Shown here: piece after piece, positions 12,047 to 23,821 of the stretch
Layout of the letters: each line of letters begins with the position of its first letter
Numbering within the stretch: the first letter of the stretch is position 1
Origin: Pezicula radicicola
Taxonomy: Eukaryota; Ascomycota; Leotiomycetes; Helotiales; Dermateaceae
Assembly (NCBI GenBank): GCA_003008705.1
Contig: PDUO01000049.1
Coordinates: forward strand, 62,001-126,000
Direction of reading: 5' to 3'
Length of the DNA: 64,000 nt
Translations under genes and position numbers: made by a program
Notes under the pieces: generated by a model
Seen by the model: only the letters and a program-made list of their open reading frames with translations
Database searches by the model: none
What the model was told of the DNA's origin: nothing

Positions 12047-15000
12047 GATGATTGTGTTGATGTATTGCTGAAGGGTGGCTGTCTCGATGAAGCGACTTGT
12101 ACAACCAATGCCAAGTCTCGTTGGTTGCATAAATAATGCACTTTATGCACAATGCTAGCCCCAACATGGTAAAGACGCAACCAAGATTCGACGACATCTA
12201 TCATAGCGACCGCACAACAACATCGCGACAACACTCCTCTTGCGCGCAGATGACACCCACGGCCTCTACTCCTGCAGTCGAAAACATGTTACCATAACTT
12301 CAGCTCCAACCTGGCTCTGCAGGAATCTCAGACCCATGCTCGAGCGAAAGTGAAATGGGATTGAAGCGCACCTTCAACGAAAGCATCGCGGCTTCGTCGG
12401 ACCCACGAGGTATACAGGAGGACTTCAAGATTCTTGCGGCTTAGGATTGCTTCGACAAAAGGGCCAATAGCATACGTGGATGTGCCGACAAGCGCTGGTG
12501 CATGATGCCGACCTGGACTCCTCGCAACCGCGGACTCTGCCACACAAGATCTTGAACTTATCAGCAACAGAGAAATCGTAGGATTCTGGAGGACGAGGTC
12601 GATTTATACAGTGGGTATGGCATTGCGATACCAGTTTTATGATTCAGCAGAATCCAAATGCCACAGTAGAAGTGATCGCAACTGTGCTCTATGGTGGATG
12701 GCTTCTGCTATTCTGAGCTTCAGCCAACCTATCTTTTCCTCAACCCCGTATCCCTACTATGATTTCATGATACCATATCGCTGTATCATAAACCGAATAC
12801 GGGTATACTAGTTTAGTCGACCTAATGTATTTCGACACTGCATACTGTGAGTACAACTTTCAATATTGTGGAAATCAGGGCGAAGATAGTCAGATGTCTG
12901 GAAGTCTAGAAAGTGACAAACGTAACCTTTTCCTTCTGTGCTACGCTAAGAAGTGGAGGAAACCTTTTAGTTCACAAAGGATCACTCTGTACCTTCCGGG
13001 CCTTTGAGTGAGATTTTAGAATCCAAATGTTTCGTTTGTTGTCAACTGGCCGTGAGCCGGCACCCAATTGTCTGCTGTCACTTAATTTAGAACGAAAAGC
13101 TTTTGCTAGGTATCTCTGAAGATCTCCTTGCAGGTTCATTTGCAAATGGAAATCCCAGATTTGTCTTCAAGATCTTAAATGCCATCTGGATCAATTGTGC
13201 CTCGTAGTTTATGTAGAAAGCCAACAATTCACCAAAGTGATTATCAAAAACCCTTTCTAAGAAAGCCTTACTCAGATCTTCTTTCACACCAAAGCTATAG
13301 CACAGGTTTCAAAAGCCTTTTGCAAGAAATCATTAGATCCAGCAGCTGCACACTCTTAACTCCAAAAATCAGATCATCCCCATTTCCCATACCTCCCACC
13401 TTATCTAGACTCCAGTATAGCGTTTCCCTTACAATTAATTACCTCTCACATCCACTTCATCTAAAACGTACCGAATAAAAGAATGACAACAACTCACTGC
13501 GTGGCACGAACTTTTTAACTGGCAACGTTTATATCCTTCGCCGAGATGATTCAGCGTACTTTTCTTAAGATTCTGAGTTTACTAGACGCTAGTTTTGGGA
13601 ATCTAGCGGTGGTTTTGGTTGGAATTGTGGTATATTGTTGTTAAGTTACTATTGTTTTTTTGTTGTAATTTAAAAATTAGGATAGTAGAGATACTCTATC
13701 CTATATTTTGTTAACTGATTCGCAGCCACCATTGAGCAATGAGTACAATCACTACCTGGTCTACTATCTCTTTAATAAAGTGACCGGCAACTACAAGTTT
13801 GTCAGCAATAATAAATTGGTTGTGCAATATTGTGCTAGTGTGTAATTATTATAGAGGGTTGGTTATTTTCATTCAGTCTTGTTTACCCATGGGACCGTTC
13901 CACACTAACCTATTTTGGTTGGCTTATTATTTATAGATTTTGTAAAGATTTAAATATAGGACATAGAAGGGTTTTAGAAAGTCTATTTACACTTTCCTTG
14001 TAGAGCGCGCACTAGATCTCTTAAGTTATACAAGATTGTTGACTACTTTTTGGGTTATATAAAGATTTGAACATAGGATAAAGATGAGCTTTAGCAAGGT
14101 CGTTTACCTATGTGTCTTACAGCACACACAAGATGTCTAACAACTGATTCTATAGTCCTACCACTTTTGTGATTAGTAAACCTATAACAGGCTGTTCGCT
14201 AATTTCCAGGCTATGTGAAAATTTAAATATACCTAGGACAAGGAACACTTTTTAACAAGCTTGTTTACTGATGCCTCTTACAACGCAAGCAAGAGAGATC
14301 TTAGGAAACTGGTATTGCAACGCTGTAACTGCTATAGAGTATTTAGTACCTATAGCAGCAAACTACGCTTTACAACCCTTAACCTAAAATCCTACGTCCC
14401 CCTGGAGCACCAAAGAGAAGGATGCGGACCGAAGCTTCGTCTCGAGAACGAATCGAGTCGTTTGTTTCTATAGTGTATCTTGCTGTCAACCATTTCACGG
14501 TGTTTTAAATTGAAATGTACATTAGAGATTAATTCTATCTTTTATTTCGCTAGTCTGTACCTACGCCCCGTTGATTATTTCTTTATATTGACTGTATTGA
14601 CAATTTATACAGGCTTAGCTGCTCTCAACGTTTCATGGTCTACTAAGTTCTCCTCTAGTTGTAGAAGAAGAGCTTAGAAAACAGGTGTACTTTAGTTAGA
14701 ATTGGGCTTTCGGAATGAGTTTATGTATTTGGTTAATGGCCACTCCAAGATATATTGAAGTTATTACATAGAATTCCAGTTATTCACTAGTCAGCCACGA
14801 TCTACTCCTCATCTTAAGTAAGGTAGCATGTGCCTGCTTCTAAAAAGTAATGGATCGTTCAACCCATCCCACAACATTGTATTCAGGAGAACTTGTTCTC
14901 AGCTAGCGCACACTTGGCACGCCGAATCCAGACGAATATCCACACTGTCCATATCCGTAGGTGGGGGCCCGGGGGTACTATTGTGGGATTTGAGTTGCTA

Positions 15001-15683
15001 TGGAACCATTGTCTTCCGATCTAGAATTCGAGTTCTTTCTTATCAATTGGTTCTTTATTGCCTGTTTAGATAAAGCTCATCCTTATCTCTAAACTTGTCT
15101 ATCGTCAACCTGTTTATGGATGAAATACCAAAGTAGCAGCAAATTGATTCTTCTAAGTAGTAACATCTTAATTTCTGCTACACTTGGTCCACCTGTTCTG
15201 CTGGCCGGCTGTTGTGATTTTTGAGATTCTGAGGTATCTTTCAACGTGCGCGATCTGATGTTGGCGTGCTGTTTCCTTTCTACGTTAAGTTTAAATACTT
15301 GTAGAACTATCACTTATTAGTTTAGTTGGGCGTGTTAGAGTATTACTTCCTAGTCTACGAGAGTACGAATAATAGCATTTAGAAATCAACTTCAGCTTAT
15401 CTTAGCTGATACTGCAAGTGTCACAATTAGGCTTTGAACTAAGTTAGTGGGACTGATTTATACAGCAGATATATTAAGGGAGTGAAAATCTTTGTGATTT
15501 TTGTGAAGCTCTAGATAAGAATTAACACAGTACATATTAATATCGAGATCGCCTTCTCCAATATCCTCTAAGTTGTCCCAAAATGGCTAGAGCCTCTATT
15601 ACTTTACAACAATCTTAACTATTAACTCAAAGCATTACCACACACGAAAGAACCCGACACTCTCAATATTCCTCAATCTCTCC
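12047..15683. other. gene-poor stretch with degenerate repeats
   Basis: No supported gene over 3.6 kb. Open frames are short and lack family resemblance. AT content rises from about 13.5 kb, and 13.9-14.3 kb holds a decayed tandem repeat listed separately. Confidence 0.45.
13940..14320. repeat. three degenerate tandem copies of a 115-155 bp unit
   Basis: Three stretches share the same order of words: an AAAGATTTAAATATAGGA-like start (13943, 14061, 14218), then TTTAG(A/C)AAG followed by a GTTTAC-like word, then CTTACAGC(A/G)CACACAAGA-like sequence. Spacing is about 118 and 157 bp. Copies differ mainly by transitions and small indels, suggesting an old tandem array or transposon fragment hit by RIP. 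Confidence 0.5.
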
Positions 15684-16502
15684 CTAAGCCACCTTCAAAC
15701 TCTGAACAGCAACCTCATAAGCCTTATCCCTTTTCTCCTCTCCCTTCTTAAAACTCGGCTCCTTATCTCAACCATGGTCCACCCCCTCCACCACACAGCC
15801 ATCAACCTTCATTCCCAAATCTCTTAACCTTCTCCTAAGCGTCTCACTTTCAGCAAGCAAAGAATCTCCACCCCAAGTAATCAAAACCATATCCTTCGGC
15901 AAAGCTGCCTCCAAAAGCTCATCTGAAGCCAAACCAGGAGACAATAACGGATGCGACATATCTTTAGGAAGAGGATACAGGTAGGCAGCGCCAAAAAGCC
16001 TATAGAAAGGTCCTGGAATGACAGAAATAAGATTCGTATTCGTAGCATCACGTTCAGTTCTCGTTTTCGTCCAATCTGTGCTCAGATAAAAGCTAGTCAA
16101 GGTTATCAACTTCCCCTTGACATCCCTCCAAGTACCTCTCAACTTTTCCAGCTCTTCGTGAAGCCTAATAGCTACATTGTATGTAAAGTTTCCACCTGCG
16201 CTGAAACCAGAAAATGCAGTACGTTTGGCATCCAATCTAAGTTCCTCGGTGTGTTCCCAGAGCTAGAGGACAGCCAAAATACAGTCTTCGATACCTGTTG
16301 GAAAGGGATATTCTGGTGCACGGCGATAGTCGACTGATACTACTATAGTATTGGTATTTTGAGTCACTGCGGCAGCCACCACTATGGAAGTGTTAATAAG
16401 AATGGGGTGACCCTTTGACTCTTTTATATCTCGTTTGCTATTGTTATAAGTTGTGGGAGTATAGAACAAGATATTAATATTTCCTAATAACAGAAAATGC
16501 AA
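15684..16502 (-). pseudogene. alpha/beta-hydrolase (hydrolase_3 / lipase-esterase type) pseudogene
   Basis: One continuous minus-strand frame encodes a hydrolase of the hormone-sensitive-lipase/esterase family, broken by two stops. Family landmarks in order: VSVDYRRAPEYPFPTGIED, then the nucleophile elbow GFSAGGN, then LITWGGDSLLAESE (acid region) and a terminal VDHG (His region). In-frame TAG at 16263-16265 stands where a Trp fits (AVL-stop-LWEHTEELRL). TGA at 15768-15770 follows VDHG where Trp is expected, and the frame then stays open to a natural stop at 15684. Both are one G-to-A change from TGG. The oxyanion HGGG segment expected before VDYR appears deleted (PILIN runs straight into TSIVVAAAVTQ). 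The N-terminus is unclear. Confidence 0.8.
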
Positions 16503-17154
16503 GCGTAGTTTAGAGATTCATCTCTTGGAGAGAGCACTCCGGTGCTCACTGGGGACTAAATTCCTAATTCTTAATTGAGTAGGTACCTAGGGAATTATAC
16601 CAAAATAAAGAATAGTGTATATAATACTACTCTTACTTAGAGTTTCTAAATCCTTGTTTAATTTGCTACATTCTGTAGTGACTTTCTTTATTAAACCACT
16701 TAAAAGCTAGGCTCGTGAGTTGTCTCGAAGTTTCGTATACTCTCTAAGAGGTGGGACGACGTTTTGGAGAATTAGTCGTTTCGAGAGCTCCTTCTTCTTA
16801 GTCTTCTTTTCTTTTCTTAAGTAGCTAGTAGATTTAGAAATTGACTTCCTTGTTTCCCCCCTAGCACAAAGATTAATTTTTAAATTCCGAATCAACTTGC
16901 AAAGCTAATTAAGTAAAGGACCTTAAGCTCCTATACAACGATTACTTTAGACTCTTAAATATACTATATAGGTACGGAGTACGAGATAGGGTTTTCATTA
17001 AATGAAACATGTTTAATTTTTAGAAGTTAGTCTTATGTCACGAGAATAATTTAAACAATGTTTAGTCTCGTTGAAGTGCCCTCTAAATTACTGCCTCCCG
17101 ATCTCTAGATAATGGACTGCTTGAAATTCTCAGATAGATCCAGCAGTTATCTTT
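16503..17154. other. AT-rich intergenic
   Basis: No gene seen. GTACGGAGTAC occurs at 16972-16982, the same word that forms an inverted repeat in the P450/methyltransferase promoter at 25.5-25.7 kb. Confidence 0.4.
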
Positions 17155-17706
17155 TTAGTCACCATCAGAATGTTCTGGAGAAAGTACTCTCCCTAAAGAT
17201 ATGAAAGATGTCGCAGAGGCGGCAGAACCAGCACGCGAGCGAGCGCGAGTAACTGGTGAGCGCATTTGGGCCTTTGTTAATTCACGAGCCGATTTACGAT
17301 CCCTTTTATGCTAAATTTCACTTCGCATTTCATGTAGCATTTCACGTAGCCTATCTTGTAGCCTTCCGTGTTGCTGCCTTTCACGTTCCCATGCATCGCG
17401 AAGTTGCGTAAGTGTCGGAACAGGTTCGATCCTTTAGCTTTGTGCACCATAGCTGCTAGTATTTTGCTGTGTCATATAAATAGGAAACCCTGCTATAGTG
17501 AAGTCGCCACTGGTCGTATCTACCCTGGCTCCAACACGCATTCCCCCTATAAATTACTGTCAGCTTATAGAAGCTAGAATTACAAACGTTAAAATTACTA
17601 GCGAGACAAGAAATTGGGACTCACAATGATACTCGAGAATTTGTTCAAGAAGATTGACTCGGTATTTTAACATATGGATCTCATCAGCAGATTGAGACTG
17701 AAAATA
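17155..17706 (-). pseudogene. interrupted coiled-coil tail of the caspase-domain gene
   Basis: Directly after the stop of the caspase-domain gene (TGA 17707-17709) the same frame stays protein-like to a final TAA at 17155. It crosses a clean intron (17624-17547, donor GTGAGT, acceptor TTATAG) and is broken only by TAA at 17434-17436 and TAG at 17311-17313. Heptad-like segments include DEIHMLKYRVNLLEQILEYH and LRDAWERERQQHGRLQDRLR, followed by an Arg/Ser-rich end. All three stops are one C-to-T (or G-to-A) change from a sense codon. I read this as the former C-terminus; an undetected splice or readthrough is less likely. Confidence 0.65.
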
Positions 17707-19922
17707 TCAGAGAGTATTGATTGCTTCATAGGCTCGACGTTTTTCCTCAATCCACCATTTGGAATGGGAAGTTTTCTGTGGCTACATCAGCGAGAAAGCA
17801 AGTCACTATCATTGAAGACTGACTTACATCTTCCTTAGAATTATCCGCTTTGTTCTTATTTTGCTGGTTTGAAGGCTCTGGGTTGTTTGTGATGCTTCGC
17901 TCAGAAGTTTCATTTACTGGTTCAGCTGAACACTCTTGGCGCTGATGATCCTCGTCTTCTGCGGTAGGTTTTTCGTAGCCCTCACCAGTGCTCAGAACAT
18001 TATTTAAATCATCAATTAACTGTTCCCTGGTTTGAGCCTCTGGGGGCCTTCTTGTCGCTGTTGACGGTCGAGACAATCCGTCTCTGGCCATTGGTTCCAG
18101 TGGAGTCCTAACCTCCACTGCTCGTGCTGTAGAATACAGTGAGCCCCATGTGGCAAGAGGAGATTCAGACCTGAGCCTTGGAAGTACCTCTCTAAGCTTT
18201 TGCGGACGAGATGGTGAGATTTCTGGAGGTGCTTCTAAGTCTACCAAGTTTGATGAATTTGTATCTTCACCTCTGGACAAATCATTGTGGCCAGTTTCTT
18301 TTTCGTCCTTGAGCCATCTCCGAAGATCCGAGTTGTCTTGCCATGTGAGCTCCCGTGCATGGTTGACTGATTCCACATATCCGATGAAGGTACACGCAAG
18401 ATCGTCAGGGATGAAATCCCAGATAACTACTGGCAACGAAAAAATGAGTAGTGTTGAGTGACTTTTGTATATCCCCTCAATTCTGGCATAATTGACCAAG
18501 GCTGGGCAGTCTTGGACCCACTGATTCCAAGCTCTGAAATCTAGGATTTGCTCCCCTTCCAAAGCCACCGAGACTAAAACGTGTGGTATCGTCAAATCAC
18601 CTTCAGGCAGGACCTGGTTTAGCTTGTCTACATCGTACTTGTCTGCCTTTGGTGAGCCAGAAGAGGTTTCTTCTTGGAAACCAGGTAGTAAACTTTTCTG
18701 CGGTTTATTTGATGGCCTGGTGCGCTTAGTCGGCATAAATTCTGGTGATCTCTTCCTTTTCGACGATCGTGGTTGGGCGGCAGTTCTAGTGTCTGGCGCA
18801 GGACGACGTGCCAACTCCACGCTTACTGCTTTAGCATTCGAAGTTGTGACCACATAGACCGGCGATCGACGTGATTCAACAATCTTCCCGAACATATCTC
18901 GTTTTGGCTTCGGATGTCTTAGTCTTGCTAGTAGCTCACTATGCAGCATGGTTGCGGAAAACAAGGGCCTTGATTTCCAATCTTCCAGGACCTCGATAAG
19001 AACGTTCGTAAATGAGCGACCTCCTGGCTCAGGAGCTCTGGCCTCGAAGCCGCAAGCTGCAATCGTCTCCTTGATCCCGAAGATCGAGCTTGGTGATGCT
19101 GTTGCAGAAGCGGCAGAGCAACAGTCTAGAAGGAAAAGGACGTCCGCCTTGGCGTTCATAAATAGGGGCTGGACAGCAAACCACTCCAAGCAACCCTCAT
19201 TAGATTTCCCTGTGCTAAAATGATCTTTAGTCAATTCCTAAAGAATGGATCTCCCACATAAGTGCTAAATAGGCTCAGTAGGAGCAAGCCGGCACAGAAT
19301 TCTACCTACCGAAACCAAACCTGCTGGCGTGCATCATTCATGGCCGCATGGCCTCCGTAATATGTGATCAACAGGTTATTCTCGCGTCCCGAATCGTGGA
19401 TTAGGGCTAAAGACTTCCCCATGATATTGGCAAGTGGATCATTTGTTGGTATAAGCCATGTCGTGGTCTTGAACCCATAGTCATTGGTGAACACTTTACA
19501 CAAGTCCTCAACTTCGCATGATACTCCAAGACGATTGTCATCTTCCCACCTCATAAGGACAACATGTACATCTTGGTACCGAGAATGAGTGCCAGTGCTA
19601 TTTGGGAAAACACCATTTGCCGCCTTCAATCGTCAAATAAAAACCACAGAGGCTCTAGGGGTCTCGCTGTGGAGAAGTTCCAACACACCTTTTCGAGTGC
19701 ACTTGCAAACTCACGTAGCTCATTCATGTGGTACATGGAATGAGTCGTGTTATGAGTTCTAGGTGGTGGTGTAGACAGTGGGCTATCGCGTACCTAATCC
19801 AAATTTCAATATTAGCCAGACGAGTAAAGGCACTCCCTGGGCTCACTTACGCTCTCGCTCGGTGAACTCGAACTCTCTGGCTGCAATCCATTGGCCGAAA
19901 TGGTGACGAAAGGACTATCCAT
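17707..19922 (-). CDS. caspase-domain (peptidase C14-like) protein
   Basis: Cysteine-peptidase-fold protein related to caspases/metacaspases. Exons on the minus strand 19922-19851, 19793-19689, 19623-19310, 19214-17828 and 17781-17707 join in phase to 650 residues. The caspase core starts near residue 70 (DVHVVLMRWEDDN). The catalytic His sits in LLITYYGGHA and the Cys in VLFLLDCCSAAS, both present, followed by RSFTNVLIEVLEDW. A basic linker (SSKRKRSPEFMPTKRTR) resembles a nuclear localisation signal. The rest is charged and low in complexity except for a block around HVLVSVALEGEQILDFRAWNQW. No prodomain of known type is seen. The frame continues beyond the stop as a decayed coiled-coil tail. 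Substrate unknown; a role in cell death is inference from family. Confidence 0.75.
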
Positions 19923-21162
19923 TTCTGTGCTGAGCAAAGCTTGACTGAACTCGACATGAAATTTTAATTCTTTCCCGAAACTAGCGCGGCAGGTATTCTG
20001 CAGGATAAGGTTGAGAAGACACAGGCTGCAATAATTGCTGACTACTTTTAGAAGGTCAAGCGGTAAGCCTATATTCACGTCAATTCTTTAAAACAAAGCT
20101 TCTTCCACACGCAAGCCTTGTGCAAGTCAGGTGGATGATATAAATATCAATGAAAAAGAGGCTACGCTATAGAGCCCAGAAGAGGCTCGAAATCACGGTG
20201 ACAGAAAGAGGTTAGAACGATAACGCATGGCTCGCTTAGTTGACCAGACTGTCAGACCAGTGAGAAATCGTAGATTTCGCCACTCTAGTGCTCCATTTGG
20301 CCACCAATTAACCACCAATTGGATTATTCTGCACGGTCAGCATACCCATGCCTGCCCAACATCCTCCAACACCTTGAACCAACTTAAATGGAGTGGTACA
20401 GCAGAGGCCAGAGGCCAGAGGTCTCTAAGTCTTAAGTGTCTCAATGGTGTTTTGGGTAATTGTCACCATCACTTTTAGAAATACTATGTTCTTAAATTTT
20501 GAGCCTTGATAGATAGATAACGCACTTGGGTCGTCCCTTAAATCTGGTACCAGCAGGGGTATGGAGTAATACCATGGGAGTCTTCCTACAAGCTTCACTT
20601 ATTCATTAACATCGAAACCAAATGGCGTTCAGAACTATGGGCTTCTCATTCGCCCAACCGAGTTGTAGGAGTAGTTGTGCTAGAAGAGCACATTGGAGCA
20701 CAATTCTCTGGTTTCATCTCAATTGCTAGCGAGCTAGAGCGCACTTTTCGCGATCTAAATTGGGTAAAAATTAGGAAATTCAAAAGGATGATAATTAAGC
20801 GAGGAGTGGTTACGAACGAGCATTTGGAATCACTGTGAGAGAATTAACTTACTTGAATCAGTAATGTCTATTCTATTGCCTAAGATTTTCACCACGACCT
20901 AAACTAAGGCTACTTATCATTCACTATTACTGGCCACCATTGTGTGGCATAGCCCACCACTTGCATGGTTGCCCAAAGTCATATTAATATACAATAGCCG
21001 TGAATTACGCCTATGGAAAGTCCGATAGAATATTAGAGCATTGATACTTGGGTACTTTCCAGCTTATAAGTTAACAATGCCAAATCTTCAGTCTTTGTTC
21101 ATGATACCACAAGATGCTCCTCCCAAGACCGTATTTGTGTTATTCTTTACCCTCATCTTTTC
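19923..21162. other. intergenic upstream of the caspase-domain gene
   Basis: Holds the promoter side of the minus-strand caspase-domain gene and then AT-leaning sequence. Short open frames show no family resemblance. No repeats or RNA genes recognised. Confidence 0.4.
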
Positions 21163-21450
21163 ATGGACAACTCCCAGACTCTAAATCGAGTCTTAATACT
21201 CCTTGAGAATTTTGAAGCTACAGAAAATTCTCTTCAGACAAATTCAAAAACACGCTCGGCTCTCGTTCCTAATTTAGCACCATTACCTCCCCTAAAGCCT
21301 GCATCTCTATCAGTCTCAGAACTCGTCGCAAATGACTTTGCTTCAAAGGTAATATCAGAAATCAGTGTATTTATTCCAGAAAATTCCCAAGCTCTACAGC
21401 CGCAATTCAATACTATCAGCTGGTTGATAATCGGCCTGGCCAGTATATGA
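21163..21450 (+). CDS. small unrecognised ORF, possibly a gene remnant
   Basis: An ATG-initiated frame of 95 codons with protein-like composition (NLAPLPPLKPASLSVSELVA, then FASKVISEISVFIPENSQAL). After its stop another frame still looks coding (FRRQ and a stretch like LQDAKEKGYIIRKENT near 21473-21532), suggesting the end of a larger decayed gene. No family recognised; it could also be chance. Confidence 0.25.
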   Translation: MDNSQTLNRVLILLENFEATENSLQTNSKTRSALVPNLAPLPPLKPASLSVSELVANDFASKVISEISVFIPENSQALQPQFNTISWLIIGLASI

Positions 21451-21532
21451 ACATAGCTCAAATGCTAAGATTCGGAGACAGGCGGCGCTACAAGATGCTA
21501 AGGAGAAGGGGTATATTATTAGGAAGGAAAAT

Positions 21533-22233
21533 ACCCACAATAATTTTGAGATCAGACTAGTTACTTAGATTAAGCCAGTAATTTAGAGGACGTTGCTCAA
21601 ATTATGTGTATCACTTGAGTAAATGCCTTATGCTCCTAGGGTATATATTGAAGGGAACAATTTTTAGTTTCTATAAGATACAACTAGACTACTATCACTA
21701 AAAATTATGAATTCGTAGCCCACTTGTCCTAATACTTGAGATATTCAACCTCTAAAATAAATATTCTCAACTAACAAAATTTGTATAGTTATATTTATTC
21801 TCGTCGTAAGTCTATCTAAGTCATCCAAACTAAGTTCGCGGGTGCCCAAAGTCTTAGTGGTTCATAAACTTATTCCCAGATCCTTAGGTAGGTAGAAATT
21901 ACAAAAATATTGTACGTGTAAGAAATCTAATACCTGAACTCGAAGTAAAATTTACTGCTATGTGATGTGTTGAGTAAGGGTCTTAGCCCCGTTAGTGCCA
22001 AGAATATGAACATCGCTATCAATTGGTCCAATTCCCTAGTTGTAAAATAGCCTAGGACTTGCTAGATTATAGTCCATCAAACTACCTAACACTTTCTAGT
22101 CACTTTAGTGTACAACCCCGCAATGGCACTAAAACTCCCTTATCCAACTATCCCAAATCTCCCAACATCACCTAAGCCCACTTAATAGAACCAGAAACAC
22201 CATGCCAGATATGAAAACGAACATACATAGATA
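21533..22233. other. AT-rich, no gene seen
   Basis: No supported coding frame, RNA gene or clear repeat. Sequence is AT-rich, with many stops in all frames. Confidence 0.4.
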
Positions 22234-22571
22234 CTAAAGATCAAGACTCTTGTTATCGACCAGAACCAGCCTCCTTCTCGATATCTCTTGAATCAACCCT
22301 CCATCTCCCTCGCACGTTTCCCTCCCAATCCCATCATTATTACAACTCAACTTACAAATCCACTCATAAATCCACCCTCTCAAAACATCAAATGCCATCC
22401 CAAATGTGCCCCAAAGCACAAACCTGTGAGGAAAGCAACGAGTTTGACGCGTCTTAAAGTCGAGATCTGGTTCAATACAGTAATTGTCTTAGGTGGCAAG
22501 GGTGCAGCAGCCACAAACGCAAAGCCTCCAAGGAATGCTTCAAAAGACAAGAGCAAGACAAGACAAGGCAT
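22234..22571 (-). pseudogene. possible small two-helix membrane protein, frame-broken
   Basis: A minus-strand ATG frame starts with a signal-like helix (MPCLVLLLSFEAFLGGFAFV) and runs to KLVAFLTG. A second frame takes over with FVLWGTFGMAFDVLRGWIYE and a hydrophilic tail ending at 22234. The hydrophobic pattern continues smoothly across the switch, as expected from a one-base indel near 22430. Intron splicing there is possible but no good site pair was found. No family recognised. Confidence 0.25.
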
Positions 22572-23821
22572 ATTTACCAGCCAGACGTCTGAGATTCTGT
22601 GGTTTCAAATGTTATTGCTTTGAGCATAACTCGCTTTTCGTTGATATCTTATTAGATAGTCATTTTTGAATCTTCAATATTAGGAGAAACTCGTATGTTG
22701 ACATGTTTGCTAGGATTAAATTGATCCGGAAGTGGCTTAAGTGGTAGATCTAGAGTACGACTTTTTTGCAAAATTCTCAGTTTGTGGGAACAGACTTCAA
22801 GGTTTAAGACTATACCTAGAGTTTCTACACTCGTGGCCAAAGCTGATTTAAGTGTGAACTTAGAATAATCTCAGCAGCTTACTACTTCGTATTCGCATGA
22901 CAAATTTTTCATACCTATGCAAATGAAACATAGTAAACCCGTTATTTTTAATTTATTTAAAGGTATATTTGTCGCTTTTTGCACTATATGTACTCATATA
23001 GTAGAACTATTAGCTTGATTCTTGAAATTTACCACGCGGTATTTAAGCGAGCGGATCAGAATTGAAGCTGAAGCCGATACAAGACTTGAATCAATAGCAA
23101 GACTGGGCGAAGCAATCGTCAAATTCGTAATATTCGAAATAGGCTACTCCCTGGCCGTCACTCGCATGATTGACCAATTTGAGCAGATCGTTGTAAGTTG
23201 TAGTGCTTAGTTTCTTCATCTTCATATCAGTATCTCCTTATACCAATATCGATCACTCACCGCAATGACTCAGCGAGAAAAACACTACCAAGAAAAGAAA
23301 CGCAGTGGCACTATGAGAGGTTGGGGTTCCCTAAATACTGCGGACTAGTTCCACGGTATATAGAAATGATTTTGGCCATTTTGAAGATTGTAGAATTGCG
23401 TGGCTTACGGAGGACTTTTCACGTAGAATGTGAAGCATTTGGTGGAACGGCGGAGTCGGGTATGATTTCACTCGTGTAGTTTTGTTCTTGAGCTTGTTGG
23501 GCTGTTGGACTGATATAATTAACAGTTGAATTCTTGAAGGACGTAACGTATGCGAAGCAGATATAGATATATTATTGACTTTGAGAATCAGGCGCTGGAG
23601 AAGGGCAACCTAGGGGAGTTGATTACGGCGTTGTCTTTTGAGAGGCTAAGGGAGGAAGGGGAGAAGTAGATGGAGTATATTGGTAGTAGGTCGTGTGTAT
23701 ATGATTCTTGGGCTCACTAACGACGCTTAGGCTGTAATTGGAGATAGTAGTTACGAAACATTTAAATTTATATTCTCCAACTCGAATTCAACTAAGTTGA
23801 CCATAAAGTTCAGAACTCACC
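22572..23821. other. intergenic with a possible RNase III-like remnant
   Basis: Mostly non-coding. At 23022-23210 a plus-strand frame reads ADTRLESIARLGEAIVKFVI, reminiscent of the RNase III signature region, and a later frame at about 23300-23360 reads GFPKYCGLVPRY. Several stops interrupt the region. The assignment is weak. Confidence 0.25.

Noticed and set aside
18150..19223. Plus-strand frames opposite the caspase-domain gene
   Set aside because: Antisense shadows; low complexity and lacking splice or start context.
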